Below are positions 1 to 7,013 of a stretch of DNA of 64,000 nucleotides, piece by piece. The position numbers were made by a program, and so were the translations under genes. Source of the stretch: 2-02-FULL-66-14 sp037443705 (lineage in GTDB: Bacteria; Pseudomonadota; Gammaproteobacteria; Burkholderiales; SG8-39); the NCBI GenBank assembly GCA_037443705.1, contig JBBINV010000003.1, forward strand, positions 1 to 64,000. The letters are read 5' to 3'. Every line of letters begins with the position of its first letter. Position 1 is the stretch's first letter. The notes below the pieces were generated by a model that saw nothing but the letters and a program-made list of their open reading frames with translations, searched no databases and was not told the origin of the DNA.

Positions 1-1
1 C

Positions 2-502
2 AATGGGAGCAGTTCTATCACTTACCGGCCTGTCCAGTTTCTTGGGACCAGCTCTTGGCACGACTGCCATCTCTGGGCGTTCGAGGCGAAAGGCCGGCGG
101 TTCCAGACGCCGGATCCCGAGTGGGATGATCCGTCGCGGCCGCCATTGCCGCCAGATGGCGTGATGGTTGGGGAGTTGCTGGCGCGCGAAGGCGACGCGC
201 TGCGCTACCGGTACGACTTCGGCGACAACTGGGAGATCAGGCTCACGGTCGACGCAGTGGGTGCGCGTGAACCGGGCGCGCGGTATCCGCGCTGTGTTGC
301 GGGCGGACGCGCAGGACCGCCTGAGGATTGCGGCGGGTTGCCCGGCTACGAGGAGTTGCTCAAGGCGCGCGCGAATCCCAGGACGAAAGCGGCGAAGGAT
401 CTGCTCAGGTGGGCCGGGCCGGGCTGGGATCCGGAGCGATTCGAGATTGCCGCGATCAACAAGGCTCTCGCAGGGTTATCGGCGCCGCGGCGCCTCCAGT
501 AG
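2..502 (+). CDS. pRiA4b ORF-3-like protein, 5' truncated by window edge
   Basis: The reading frame is open from the left edge of the window to a TAG at 500-502, so the N-terminus is missing or lies outside. The visible residues HDCHLWAF, the PDPEWDD segment, RYRYDFGDNWEI and the GPPEDCGGLPGYEELL stretch match the plasmid pRiA4b ORF-3 family (an IS1096 TnpR-associated domain). The function of that family is not established. It is often seen among mobile or accessory genes, which agrees with the toxin-antitoxin pair just downstream. The first in-frame alternative start is TTG at 146, but starting there would lose the conserved HDCHLWAF region, so the gene more likely begins to the left. The first 50 bases in this frame look less family-like, so a frameshift there is possible. 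Confidence 0.65.
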   Translation, partial: NGSSSITYRPVQFLGTSSWHDCHLWAFEAKGRRFQTPDPEWDDPSRPPLPPDGVMVGELLAREGDALRYRYDFGDNWEIRLTVDAVGAREPGARYPRCVAGGRAGPPEDCGGLPGYEELLKARANPRTKAAKDLLRWAGPGWDPERFEIAAINKALAGLSAPRRLQ

Positions 503-562
503 AACGCCCGCCCTGCGGAGTTGCGCGGTTGATACACTGACGCTACGCTGGCGGAGGTGGCC

Positions 563-781
563 ATGGAATCCAAGTACATCAGCCGCGATCCAGAGATCAT
601 GAGCGGGGCCCTGTGCTTCAGGGGTACCCGGGTGCCCGTGCAGAATCTTTTCGATTACCTGGAGGGGAATTCATCGCTCGAGGAGTTCCTCGAGGATTTC
701 CCCACTGTCTCGCGCGAGGCGGCAGTAGCGGTGATTGAAGAGGCGAAGGCGCGTCTCTTCGCAGATGCGCCTGCTTCTTGA
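563..781 (+). CDS. DUF433 family antitoxin
   Basis: A 72-residue protein that begins at ATG 563, five bases after GGAGG at 553-557; a GTG six bases upstream is less well placed. The core pattern (SRDPEIMSGALCFRGTRVPV, then a segment rich in E and L and an alternating A/V helix) is the DUF433 fold, a small winged or ribbon-like DNA-binding domain that acts as the antitoxin partner of DUF5615 proteins. The 3' end overlaps the next gene by 17 bases, the usual coupling for such pairs. I infer that it neutralises the product of 765-1085 and represses its own promoter. The assignment rests on motif and context only. Confidence 0.82.
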   Translation: MESKYISRDPEIMSGALCFRGTRVPVQNLFDYLEGNSSLEEFLEDFPTVSREAAVAVIEEAKARLFADAPAS

Positions 782-1085
782 CGAATCCGTCCCCCGCGGC
801 CTGCGCCGCGCGTTACCGCAGCACGTCGTGAAGACCGCGGCGGAAATGGGGTGGGGCGGTATCAAGAATGGCGAGCTGCTGGCGCGCGCCGCTGCGGAAT
901 TCGATGCGTTCATCACCGTCGACAAGAACCTTCGGTACCAGCAGAACCTGTCCACGCTTCCGATCGCGGTCGTCGTGCTGAACGCTCAGTCGAATGAACT
1001 CAAGGTCCTGCTTCCCCTCGTTCCTCTGCTCGAAGAGACGCTGGCAAGGCTTCAACCGCGTGTGCTTGTAGACGTGACAACGTGA
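765..1085 (+). CDS. DUF5615 PIN-like toxin
   Basis: A protein of 106 residues starting at ATG 765 inside the end of the antitoxin gene. It begins MRLLLDES, carries a second acidic site in the FDAFITVDKNL segment (the D in TVDKN), and has the short PIN-like length of DUF5615 proteins, which are related to the Mut7-C/PIN RNase domain. The conserved acidic residues at D6, E7 and in TVDKN would bind metal for RNA cleavage. With the overlapping DUF433 gene it forms a VapBC-like type II toxin-antitoxin module. RNase activity is inferred from the family and cannot be shown here. An upstream in-frame ATG at 735 would add ten arginine-rich residues and lies deep in the antitoxin gene, so I reject it. 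Confidence 0.8.
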   Translation: MRLLLDESVPRGLRRALPQHVVKTAAEMGWGGIKNGELLARAAAEFDAFITVDKNLRYQQNLSTLPIAVVVLNAQSNELKVLLPLVPLLEETLARLQPRVLVDVTT

Positions 1086-1115
1086 AAACAGGTCGCGCCG
1101 CTCAAGGCGAACCGG

Positions 1116-1865
1116 CTATGTCCGCGCGCAGACCGTACACGCGGGGTCTCTCGCTACCCTGACTGTCCGCCATTCGGCGGATTTCGCATCGAGCAGCAGC
1201 ATCCGTCCTGAGAGCGATTCGCCGGCGCCGGCGAGGAGCTTGAGCGCCTCCAGCGCCTGCAGCGCGCCGATCGCGCCGGTCATGGGCGCAAGCACGCCGA
1301 GCTGCGAGCACTGCACTTCCTCGGCGTCGCCGTCCTCCGGGAAGAGGCACGCGTAGCAGGCCGAGTCCGCCTTTCGCAGGTCGAACACCATGAGCTGGGC
1401 GTCGAAGCGGATCGCCGCACCCGACACCAGGGGCTTCGCGTGGGAAACGCAGGCGCGGTTCACCGCGTGGCGCGTGGCGAAGTTGTCCGAGCAATCGAGG
1501 ACGATGTCGCAGGCGGCGATGAGGCTGGAAAGATCTTCCTGCTGAAGTCTCCTGCCGAGCGCAACGATCTCGACATCCGGATTGACCGCGTTCAGGGCCG
1601 CGCGCGCAGCCTCGACCTTCGGCGCGCCGACCGACTCGGTGCGATAGAGGATCTGGCGCTGGAGATTCGTGAGATCGACCTTGTCGCCGTCGGCGATCGT
1701 GAGCCGGCCGATGCCGCTCGCGGCGAGATAGAGCGCGGCGGGGCAGCCGAGGCCACCCGCGCCGACGACGAGCGCACGCGCGGCGCGCAGCCGCTCCTGG
1801 CCTTCGATTCCGATCTCCGCGAGCAGGATGTGCCGGCTGTAGCGGAGAAGCTGGTCGTCGTTCAG
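1116..1865 (-). CDS. moeB: HesA/MoeB/ThiF-family adenylyltransferase, CTG start
   Basis: This E1-like enzyme would adenylate the C-terminal glycine of a small sulfur-carrier protein (MoaD or ThiS type) for molybdopterin or thiamine synthesis. The order is the N-terminal RYSRHILL motif, the ATP-binding GAGGLG motif near residue 35, a NLQRQ segment, DCSDNF, and two zinc-binding CxxC pairs (CYAC and CTVC) near the C-terminus. The 249 residues match MoeB/ThiF length. The family start (MNDDQLLRYSRH-like) falls exactly on CTG at 1865-1863, overlapping the ctpA stop as CTGA; the first ATG, GTG or TTG in frame is a GTG 134 codons later, after the nucleotide-binding motif. It is last in the gpmA-envC-ctpA chain. 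MoeB and ThiF cannot be separated from sequence alone. Confidence 0.85.
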   Translation of the reverse strand: MNDDQLLRYSRHILLAEIGIEGQERLRAARALVVGAGGLGCPAALYLAASGIGRLTIADGDKVDLTNLQRQILYRTESVGAPKVEAARAALNAVNPDVEIVALGRRLQQEDLSSLIAACDIVLDCSDNFATRHAVNRACVSHAKPLVSGAAIRFDAQLMVFDLRKADSACYACLFPEDGDAEEVQCSQLGVLAPMTGAIGALQALEALKLLAGAGESLSGRMLLLDAKSAEWRTVRVARDPACTVCART

Positions 1866-3277
1866 TTCGGCTTGGGCTTTTCGCCCGGCTTGGTCTGCGC
1901 GATCGCAGGCGGCTGGCCCTTGACCGGCTCGCCCTTCAGGTAGGCGAGCGCCTGCGCGAGCTGGAAGTCGTCCTTCGAGCCGAGCTCGAGCGGCTTCTGC
2001 GGCTCGGCGGCGGGCTTGTCGCCCGGCGCAGCAGGCCTGACGCGCGGCGCCGCGGGCTTGTCTTCCCTGTCCTGCCCGTTGAGCAGGTGGCGCTGCAGGT
2101 CCGCTTCGCGCAGCCGCGCCTGCTGCTCGCCCGGCTCCTCCACGATGATGTCCGGCGTGATGCCCTTCGCCTGGATCGAGCGCCCGCTCGGCGTGTAGTA
2201 GCGCGCGGTGGTGAGCTTGATCGCGGTGTTGTTGCCGAGCGGCATGATGGTCTGCACCGATCCCTTGCCGAAGGTCTGCGTGCCCATCACCACGGCACGC
2301 CTGTGATCCTGGAGCGCGCCCGCGACGATCTCGGAGGCCGAGGCCGATCCCGCGTTGACCAGCACCACCATCGGCACGTTCTTCGCCGCCGCCGGCAGGC
2401 TCTTCAGCACGTCGTCGCGCCCGCCGCGCGCGTAGTCGTCGGCGCTCGCGACGTACTTGCGGCGCGCATCCTCGGCGCGGCCGTCGGTGGACACGACCAG
2501 CGCTTTCTGCGGCAGGAACGCCGCCGAGATCGCGACCGCGCCATAGAGGAGCCCGCCCGGATCGTTGCGCAGGTCGAGCACCAGGCCCTTCAGCGGACCC
2601 TGCCGGAACAGGTTCTCGAGATGGCGCACCAAGGCCTCGGCGGTACCCTCCTGGAACTGCGATACCCGCACCCAGGCGTAGCCGGGCTCGATCACCCTGG
2701 ATTTCACGCTTTGCACCTTGATGATCGCGCGGGTGAGCGTCACCACGATCGGCTTCGCCTCGCCCTTGCGCGAGATCGTGAGCGTAATCTGGGTGTTGGG
2801 CTTGCCGCGCATGCGCTTGACGGCATCGTTGAGCGTCATGCCCTTCACCGGCGTGTCGTCGAGCTTGATGATGAGGTCGCCCGGCTTGATGCCGGCGCGG
2901 AATGCCGGGGTGTCCTCGATCGGCGAGACCACCTTCACGAAGCCATCCTCCATCCCGACCTCGATCCCGAGGCCGCCGAACTGCCCCTGCGTGCCGACCT
3001 GGAGATCCCGGAACGCCTCCGCATCGAGGTAGGCCGAGTGGGGGTCGAGCCCCGAGAGCATCCCGTTGATCGCCTCGGTGATCAGCCGCTTGTCCTCGAC
3101 CGGCTCCACGTAGTTCGACTTGATCGCGCCGAACACCTCGGTGAAGGCGCGCAGCTCCTCGACCGGCAGCGGCGAGCGGGCGGCGCGGTCGGCGATCGCC
3201 TGGAAATTGAGGCTTGCCAGGACGCCGGCGATCGCGCCTAGGAGGATCAGTCCCGCGTTCCGAAGCTTCGTTTTCAC
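1862..3277 (-). CDS. ctpA: S41 family C-terminal processing peptidase
   Basis: A periplasmic serine protease of the tail-specific/CtpA type, 471 residues. It has an N-terminal hydrophobic segment (about residues 8-28, signal anchor or signal peptide), a PDZ domain with GLGIEV and the FRAGIKPGD loop (about 95-180), and the S41 catalytic core. The Ser in GSASASE (about residue 310) and the Lys in FGKGSVQT form the Ser/Lys dyad. The C-terminal tail is rich in P, K and E. Such proteases trim cell-wall hydrolases and periplasmic proteins, which fits the overlap with envC: GTG start 3277 shares GTGA with the envC stop. The 3' end overlaps the moeB-like start. Confidence 0.93.
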   Translation of the reverse strand: MKTKLRNAGLILLGAIAGVLASLNFQAIADRAARSPLPVEELRAFTEVFGAIKSNYVEPVEDKRLITEAINGMLSGLDPHSAYLDAEAFRDLQVGTQGQFGGLGIEVGMEDGFVKVVSPIEDTPAFRAGIKPGDLIIKLDDTPVKGMTLNDAVKRMRGKPNTQITLTISRKGEAKPIVVTLTRAIIKVQSVKSRVIEPGYAWVRVSQFQEGTAEALVRHLENLFRQGPLKGLVLDLRNDPGGLLYGAVAISAAFLPQKALVVSTDGRAEDARRKYVASADDYARGGRDDVLKSLPAAAKNVPMVVLVNAGSASASEIVAGALQDHRRAVVMGTQTFGKGSVQTIMPLGNNTAIKLTTARYYTPSGRSIQAKGITPDIIVEEPGEQQARLREADLQRHLLNGQDREDKPAAPRVRPAAPGDKPAAEPQKPLELGSKDDFQLAQALAYLKGEPVKGQPPAIAQTKPGEKPKPN

Positions 3278-4335
3278 CTGAGGATCACCCAGCGCAAGGG
3301 ATCGATGGTTTTTCCGAGATGCCGCAGCTCAAAGTATAAACCCGTTTCCTCGCTGCCACCGCTCGCGCCGACCGTGGCGATCGCATCGCCCGCGGCGACC
3401 GGATCGCCCGCGAGCTTGAGCAGCGACTCGTTGTTCCCGTACACGGAAAGGTAGTCCTCGCCGTGGTCGATGATGAGCAGGTTGCCGAGCCCGCGCATCC
3501 AGTCGGCATACACCACCCGGCCCGCGGCCACCGCCTTCACCGCGGCCCCCTCTGTTGACCGGATAAAGATCCCCTTCGAGCCGGCACCCCTCTGACGTTG
3601 GGCGGCGGACCGCGTCCCGAGTTCCCCGCTCACCGGGGCGCGCAGGCGCCCGCGCAGGCTCGAGAACGGACCCGGCGCGGCCTGCGCGGGGTGTTCGGCG
3701 ATGACCCGGCCGATCTCCTCGACCAGCCGCCCGAGGCGGCGCTCGTCCGACTTGAGCGAGCGCATCTCCCGGCGGCCGGCGCGGATCTCTGCGGCGATCC
3801 CCGCGAGCAGGCGCTGGCGTGTGCGGCGCTCGGCGAGGATTTCTTCACGGTCGGCGCGGCCCCGGGCCCGGATGCGCTCGAGCTCGGCAAGCGCCGCGCG
3901 GTGCGCCTGTGCGGCCTGCGCGACGGCCCGCGAAAGGAGCGAAAGGTAGTACAGCCGCCGCTCGAGCTCGGCCGGTTCCTCTCCCGAGAGCGCGAGGCGC
4001 AGCGCATCCGGGGCGCGGCCCGCGGTATCGACGGCCGCACGGGCCGCGAGAATTCGCCCGAGCGCCCTCTCGCGCGCCGAGAGCTCTCTCTCGAGCGCAC
4101 GCTCCTGCGACTCGATCGCGCGCAGCCTGCGGTTCGCCGCCGAGATCGCCGTCTCGGCAGCGCGCAGCGCCTCGCGCGCCTCGCGGCGGCCTTCCTCGCC
4201 CGCCGCGAGCTTCGCAGTCAGCGCCTCGATCCGCACCCGAAGTCGTTGAAGGTCGTTTTCCTGCTCCGCGGCACTCACGGAAGCAGCGCAAGACAAGCTG
4301 AACGCGAACAAAACTCCTGCGATGCGCCGGATCAG
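3274..4335 (-). CDS. envC: murein hydrolase activator EnvC, probable CTG start
   Basis: A periplasmic coiled-coil protein that activates amidases for septal peptidoglycan splitting. The protein starts with a signal peptide ending near ASVSAAE, then a long coiled coil (about residues 25-230) and a C-terminal M23/LytM-like domain (about 240-350). The LytM zinc ligands are degenerate (YGNN in place of the HxH motif), as in non-catalytic EnvC activators. I place the start at CTG 4335-4333, overlapping the gpmA stop as CTGA, because this gives a normal n-region (IRR) before the hydrophobic core. A TTG eight codons later would lose the positive residues. No ATG or GTG lies near. The frame stays open upstream through gpmA, but that part is antisense-like arginine-rich shadow. 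Confidence 0.88.
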   Translation of the reverse strand: MIRRIAGVLFAFSLSCAASVSAAEQENDLQRLRVRIEALTAKLAAGEEGRREAREALRAAETAISAANRRLRAIESQERALERELSARERALGRILAARAAVDTAGRAPDALRLALSGEEPAELERRLYYLSLLSRAVAQAAQAHRAALAELERIRARGRADREEILAERRTRQRLLAGIAAEIRAGRREMRSLKSDERRLGRLVEEIGRVIAEHPAQAAPGPFSSLRGRLRAPVSGELGTRSAAQRQRGAGSKGIFIRSTEGAAVKAVAAGRVVYADWMRGLGNLLIIDHGEDYLSVYGNNESLLKLAGDPVAAGDAIATVGASGGSEETGLYFELRHLGKTIDPLRWVILR

Positions 4336-5072
4336 GGCTTCGCCTTGCCTTGCGCCGACACCGCGGCGATGCGCCGCGCCACCTCCGCGGCGTCGCCGAG
4401 GTAGCGGCGCGCGAGGGGCCTGAGCGCCCGGTCGAGCTCGTAGACGAGCGGCACGCCCGTGGGAACGTTCTCCCTGACGATCGCCTCGTCGGACATGCCG
4501 TCGAGGTACTTCACCAGGGCGCGGATCGAGTTGCCGTGCGCCGCGACCAGCACCCGGCGGCCCGCCCGGATCGCCGGCGCGATCGCCGAATCCCAGTACG
4601 GCACGACCCGCGCGACCGTGTCCTTGAGGCACTCGGTGCGCGGCACTTCGATCCCTGCGTAGCGCGGGTCGGCGGCCTCGCTCCGCGGGTCGTCTGCCGC
4701 GAGCGCCGGCGGCGGGGTGTCGTAGCTCCGGCGCCACACGAGCACCTGGGGCTCGCCGAATTTCGCCGCGGTCTCGGCCTTGTTCAGCCCCTGCAGCGCC
4801 CCGTAGTGGCGCTCGTTCAGCCGCCAGCTCTTCTCGACCGGCAGCCACATCAAGTCCATTTCCTCGAGCACGATCCAGAGCGTGCGGATCGCTCGCTTGA
4901 GCACCGAGGTGAACGCCGTGTCGAAGCCCAGGCCCTCGCTCCGGAGGAGCTTGCCCGCCTCGCGCGCCTCCTCGATCCCGCGCGCCGAGAGGTCGACGTC
5001 GGTCCAGCCGGTGAACCGGTTCTCCCGGTTCCAGTCGGACTCCCCGTGCCGAAGCAGCACCAGCCTGTGCAT
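4332..5072 (-). CDS. gpmA: 2,3-bisphosphoglycerate-dependent phosphoglycerate mutase
   Basis: Glycolytic enzyme interconverting 3- and 2-phosphoglycerate in the cytoplasm. The catalytic histidine sits in LLRHGESDWN at residues 6-15, followed by NRFTGWTDVDLS, the ERHYGALQGLNK segment and the second histidine in VAAHGNSIRAL. Its 246 residues are normal for dPGM. It leads the minus-strand chain gpmA-envC-ctpA-moeB-like. A palindromic TATAAT-like element at 5082-5089 lies nine bases before the start codon, so the transcript probably has almost no 5' leader. Confidence 0.95.
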   Translation of the reverse strand: MHRLVLLRHGESDWNRENRFTGWTDVDLSARGIEEAREAGKLLRSEGLGFDTAFTSVLKRAIRTLWIVLEEMDLMWLPVEKSWRLNERHYGALQGLNKAETAAKFGEPQVLVWRRSYDTPPPALAADDPRSEAADPRYAGIEVPRTECLKDTVARVVPYWDSAIAPAIRAGRRVLVAAHGNSIRALVKYLDGMSDEAIVRENVPTGVPLVYELDRALRPLARRYLGDAAEVARRIAAVSAQGKAKP

Positions 5073-5081
5073 CGCCGCTCA

Positions 5082-5089
5082 ATTATAAT
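5082..5089. promoter_or_regulatory. shared divergent -10 element for gpmA and the ArsR gene
   Basis: The octamer ATTATAAT reads as TATAAT on both strands (5084-5089 forward, 5087-5082 reverse). The forward hexamer ends six bases before the ATG at 5096, the reverse one nine bases before the ATG at 5072. Transcription would therefore begin at or within a few bases of each start codon. No clear -35 hexamer is visible on either side. Confidence 0.5.
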
Positions 5090-5095
5090 GGCGCC

Positions 5096-5416
5096 ATGAA
5101 GCGGGAGATCTTCGACATGATCGAGCGGCAGGAGCACATCGAGCAGGCGGCGCGCGCCCTGAGGGCGATGTCGCACCCGCTGCGGCTCAAGATCCTGTGC
5201 GTCCTCGGCAATGAAGAGGTGAGCGTGCAGGACATCGTCGAGGCGGTCGGCACGTCGCAGTCGAACGTTTCCCAGCATCTCGGCATCCTGCGCGACAAGG
5301 GCGTGATCGGCGCACGCAAGGATGCGAACCGCGTGTTCTACCGGGTGAGCGACGAGCGTACGCTCGCGCTGATCGGAATGATGCGCGAGGTCTTTTGCGG
5401 GGAGCCGCGGCGCTAG
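5096..5416 (+). CDS. ArsR-family winged-helix transcriptional regulator
   Basis: A 106-residue dimeric regulator. The helix-turn-helix covers about residues 30-75 with LRALSHPLRLKIL-like, VSVQDIVEAVGTSQSNVSQHL and the wing GVIGARKDANRVFYRV. No cysteine pair of the arsenite-sensor type is seen in the recognition helix, so it is not clearly metal responsive. It is followed at 14 bases by a membrane rhodanese, so a role in sulfur or redox control is a reasonable guess. There is no Shine-Dalgarno and the -10-like TATAAT lies six bases upstream of ATG, which points to a leaderless mRNA. Confidence 0.85.
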   Translation: MKREIFDMIERQEHIEQAARALRAMSHPLRLKILCVLGNEEVSVQDIVEAVGTSQSNVSQHLGILRDKGVIGARKDANRVFYRVSDERTLALIGMMREVFCGEPRR

Positions 5417-5429
5417 CGCTGCACGCCGG

Positions 5430-5837
5430 GTGGAATTCGTCCAGAACAACCTGCTGCTGATTGCGGTTGCGTTCGTTTCCGGCGCGATGCTGATCTGGCC
5501 GCTCGTGCGCCGTGCCTCGGGCGGGCCATGGGTCACCACCCTCGAGGCCACGCAGATGATCAACCGCGAGGACGCGATCGTGATCGACGTGCGCGAGCCG
5601 GCCGAGTACGCCAGGGGCCACATCCTCGGCGCGCGCAACGTCCCGCTCGCGGAGCTCGAGCGGCGCAGCGCCGAGCTCGCCAGGCACAAGTCGAAGGCGG
5701 TCATCGTGTGCTGCGAGAACGGCAACCGCTCGGGGGCGGCGCTCGCGGCGCTGAAGAAGGAAGGCTTCGCGAGCGTGGTCAACCTGGCGGGAGGGTTCGG
5801 CGCCTGGCAGCAGGCCGGGCTCCCGGTGGAGCGCTAG
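5430..5837 (+). CDS. membrane-anchored rhodanese-domain protein
   Basis: A 135-residue protein starting at GTG 5430. Residues 5-23 form one membrane segment, then a single rhodanese domain follows with the DVREPAEYARGHI motif and the active-site cysteine in CENGNRSG near residue 95. It would carry sulfane sulfur on that cysteine, with the domain exposed on one side of the inner membrane. The gene lies just before grxC and secB in a tight plus-strand run, an arrangement common in betaproteobacteria. The substrate is unknown. Confidence 0.88.
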   Translation: MEFVQNNLLLIAVAFVSGAMLIWPLVRRASGGPWVTTLEATQMINREDAIVIDVREPAEYARGHILGARNVPLAELERRSAELARHKSKAVIVCCENGNRSGAALAALKKEGFASVVNLAGGFGAWQQAGLPVER

Positions 5838-5843
5838 CCGCGC

Positions 5844-6110
5844 ATGGCCGCGCGCGTTCGCATGTACAGCACCGGGTCCTGCCCTTTCTGCCGGGCGGCC
5901 GAGCGGCTGCTGCACGACAAGGGCGTGCGCGAGATCGAGAACATCCGCGTCGACCTGGAGCCCGAGCGCCGCGCCGAGATGGTGCGGCTCTCGGGCCGGC
6001 GCACCGTGCCGCAGATCTGGATCGGCGAGCGCCACGTCGGCGGCTGCGACGAGCTCCACGCGCTGGATAAAATGGGCGCGCTCGACCCACTCCTCGAAAG
6101 CCGTCCGTGA
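5844..6110 (+). CDS. grxC: glutaredoxin 3
   Basis: A small cytoplasmic dithiol oxidoreductase of 88 residues that uses glutathione. The active site CPFC is at residues 13-16, the cis-proline motif is RTVPQIWI, and the glutathione-binding GGCDEL follows near the C-terminus. It starts at ATG 5844, six bases after the rhodanese stop, and its stop overlaps the secB start (GTGA). Confidence 0.93.
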   Translation: MAARVRMYSTGSCPFCRAAERLLHDKGVREIENIRVDLEPERRAEMVRLSGRRTVPQIWIGERHVGGCDELHALDKMGALDPLLESRP

Positions 6111-6565
6111 CCGAACCTGCGCAACCGTCGTTCCAGATCGAGAAGATCTACGTGAAGGACCTCTCGCTCGAGCTGCCGAATGCGCCGCAGGTGTTCCTGC
6201 ACAGCGAGGCTCCGCAGCTCGAAGTCCAGGTGCACAACGAGTCCAACCGCTTCGGCGACGAGCTCTACGAGGTCGTGGTCACGGTCACGGTGACCGCGAA
6301 GGCTGCCGGGAAGACGCTCTTTCTCGCGGAGGCAGCGCAGGCGGGCATCTTCACGCTGCGCGGCATTCCCGAGCAGGATGTGGAGCCGCTGCTCGGCATC
6401 GCCTGCCCCAACATCCTCTATCCCTACGTCCGCGAGGCGATCTCCGACCTCGTGACGCGCGGCGGATTTCCGCCCGTGGTGCTCGCGCCCGTTTCGTTCG
6501 AAGCGCTGTACCCGCAGCGCCGCGAGGCCGCCGCGGCCGGCGCGCACGCCGGGGTCGCGAACTGA
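6107..6565 (+). CDS. secB: protein-export chaperone SecB
   Basis: A tetrameric cytoplasmic chaperone that holds preproteins unfolded and delivers them to SecA. The 152 residues contain the typical FQIEKIYVKDLSLELPNAP start, the EVVVTVTVTAK strand and the GIFTL...CPNILYPYVREAI core. GTG start at 6107 overlaps the grxC stop as GTGA. The grxC-secB-gpsA order is common in proteobacteria. Confidence 0.96.
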   Translation: MTEPAQPSFQIEKIYVKDLSLELPNAPQVFLHSEAPQLEVQVHNESNRFGDELYEVVVTVTVTAKAAGKTLFLAEAAQAGIFTLRGIPEQDVEPLLGIACPNILYPYVREAISDLVTRGGFPPVVLAPVSFEALYPQRREAAAAGAHAGVAN

Positions 6566-6568
6566 ACG

Positions 6569-7003
6569 ATGCGCGGCGCGGCGGCCGCGGCGGCGCTTTT
6601 CCTTTCGGCTGCGGCGCACGCGGCCGAGTTCCGCTCGGTGGAAGAAGCCGCCGCCGTCCTCTACGACGCGCCCTCGCGTGCCGCCAAGCCCCTCTATGTC
6701 GTCTCGCGCCACTACCCGCTGGAGGTGATCGTGAAGCTCGAGGCCTGGGTCAAGGTGCGCGATCACGCGGGCACGCTCGCCTGGATCGAGACCAAGTCGC
6801 TCGGTGAGCGGCGCATGGTGGTGGTGACCGCACCCTCGGCCGAGGTGCGCGTGCGGCCGGAGGAAGGCGCGCCGGTTGCGTTTTCCGCCTCGCAGAACGT
6901 GGCGCTCGAGTTCGTCGAGGGCGCACCCGCGGGGTGGCTGCGCGTGCGGCACGCCGACGGCGCGAACGGCTACGTGCGCGCAACCGAAGTCTGGGGCGGG
7001 TGA
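6569..7003 (+). CDS. exported SH3-domain protein
   Basis: A 144-residue secreted protein: signal peptide to about residue 19 (cut after AHA), then two SH3-like segments (about 25-80 and 85-140) with the ending GWLRVRHADGANGYVR typical of bacterial SH3b domains. These domains usually bind cell-wall peptides. The ATG at 6569 follows secB by three bases and gpsA begins ten bases after its stop, so all three are likely cotranscribed. The exact role is not known. Confidence 0.8.
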   Translation: MRGAAAAAALFLSAAAHAAEFRSVEEAAAVLYDAPSRAAKPLYVVSRHYPLEVIVKLEAWVKVRDHAGTLAWIETKSLGERRMVVVTAPSAEVRVRPEEGAPVAFSASQNVALEFVEGAPAGWLRVRHADGANGYVRATEVWGG

Positions 7004-7013
7004 GCGCCTGGCG

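Noticed and set aside
4336..5082. N-terminal extension of envC through the gpmA region
   Set aside because: The residues are arginine- and glycine-rich shadow of gpmA, and a clean signal peptide begins at 4335.
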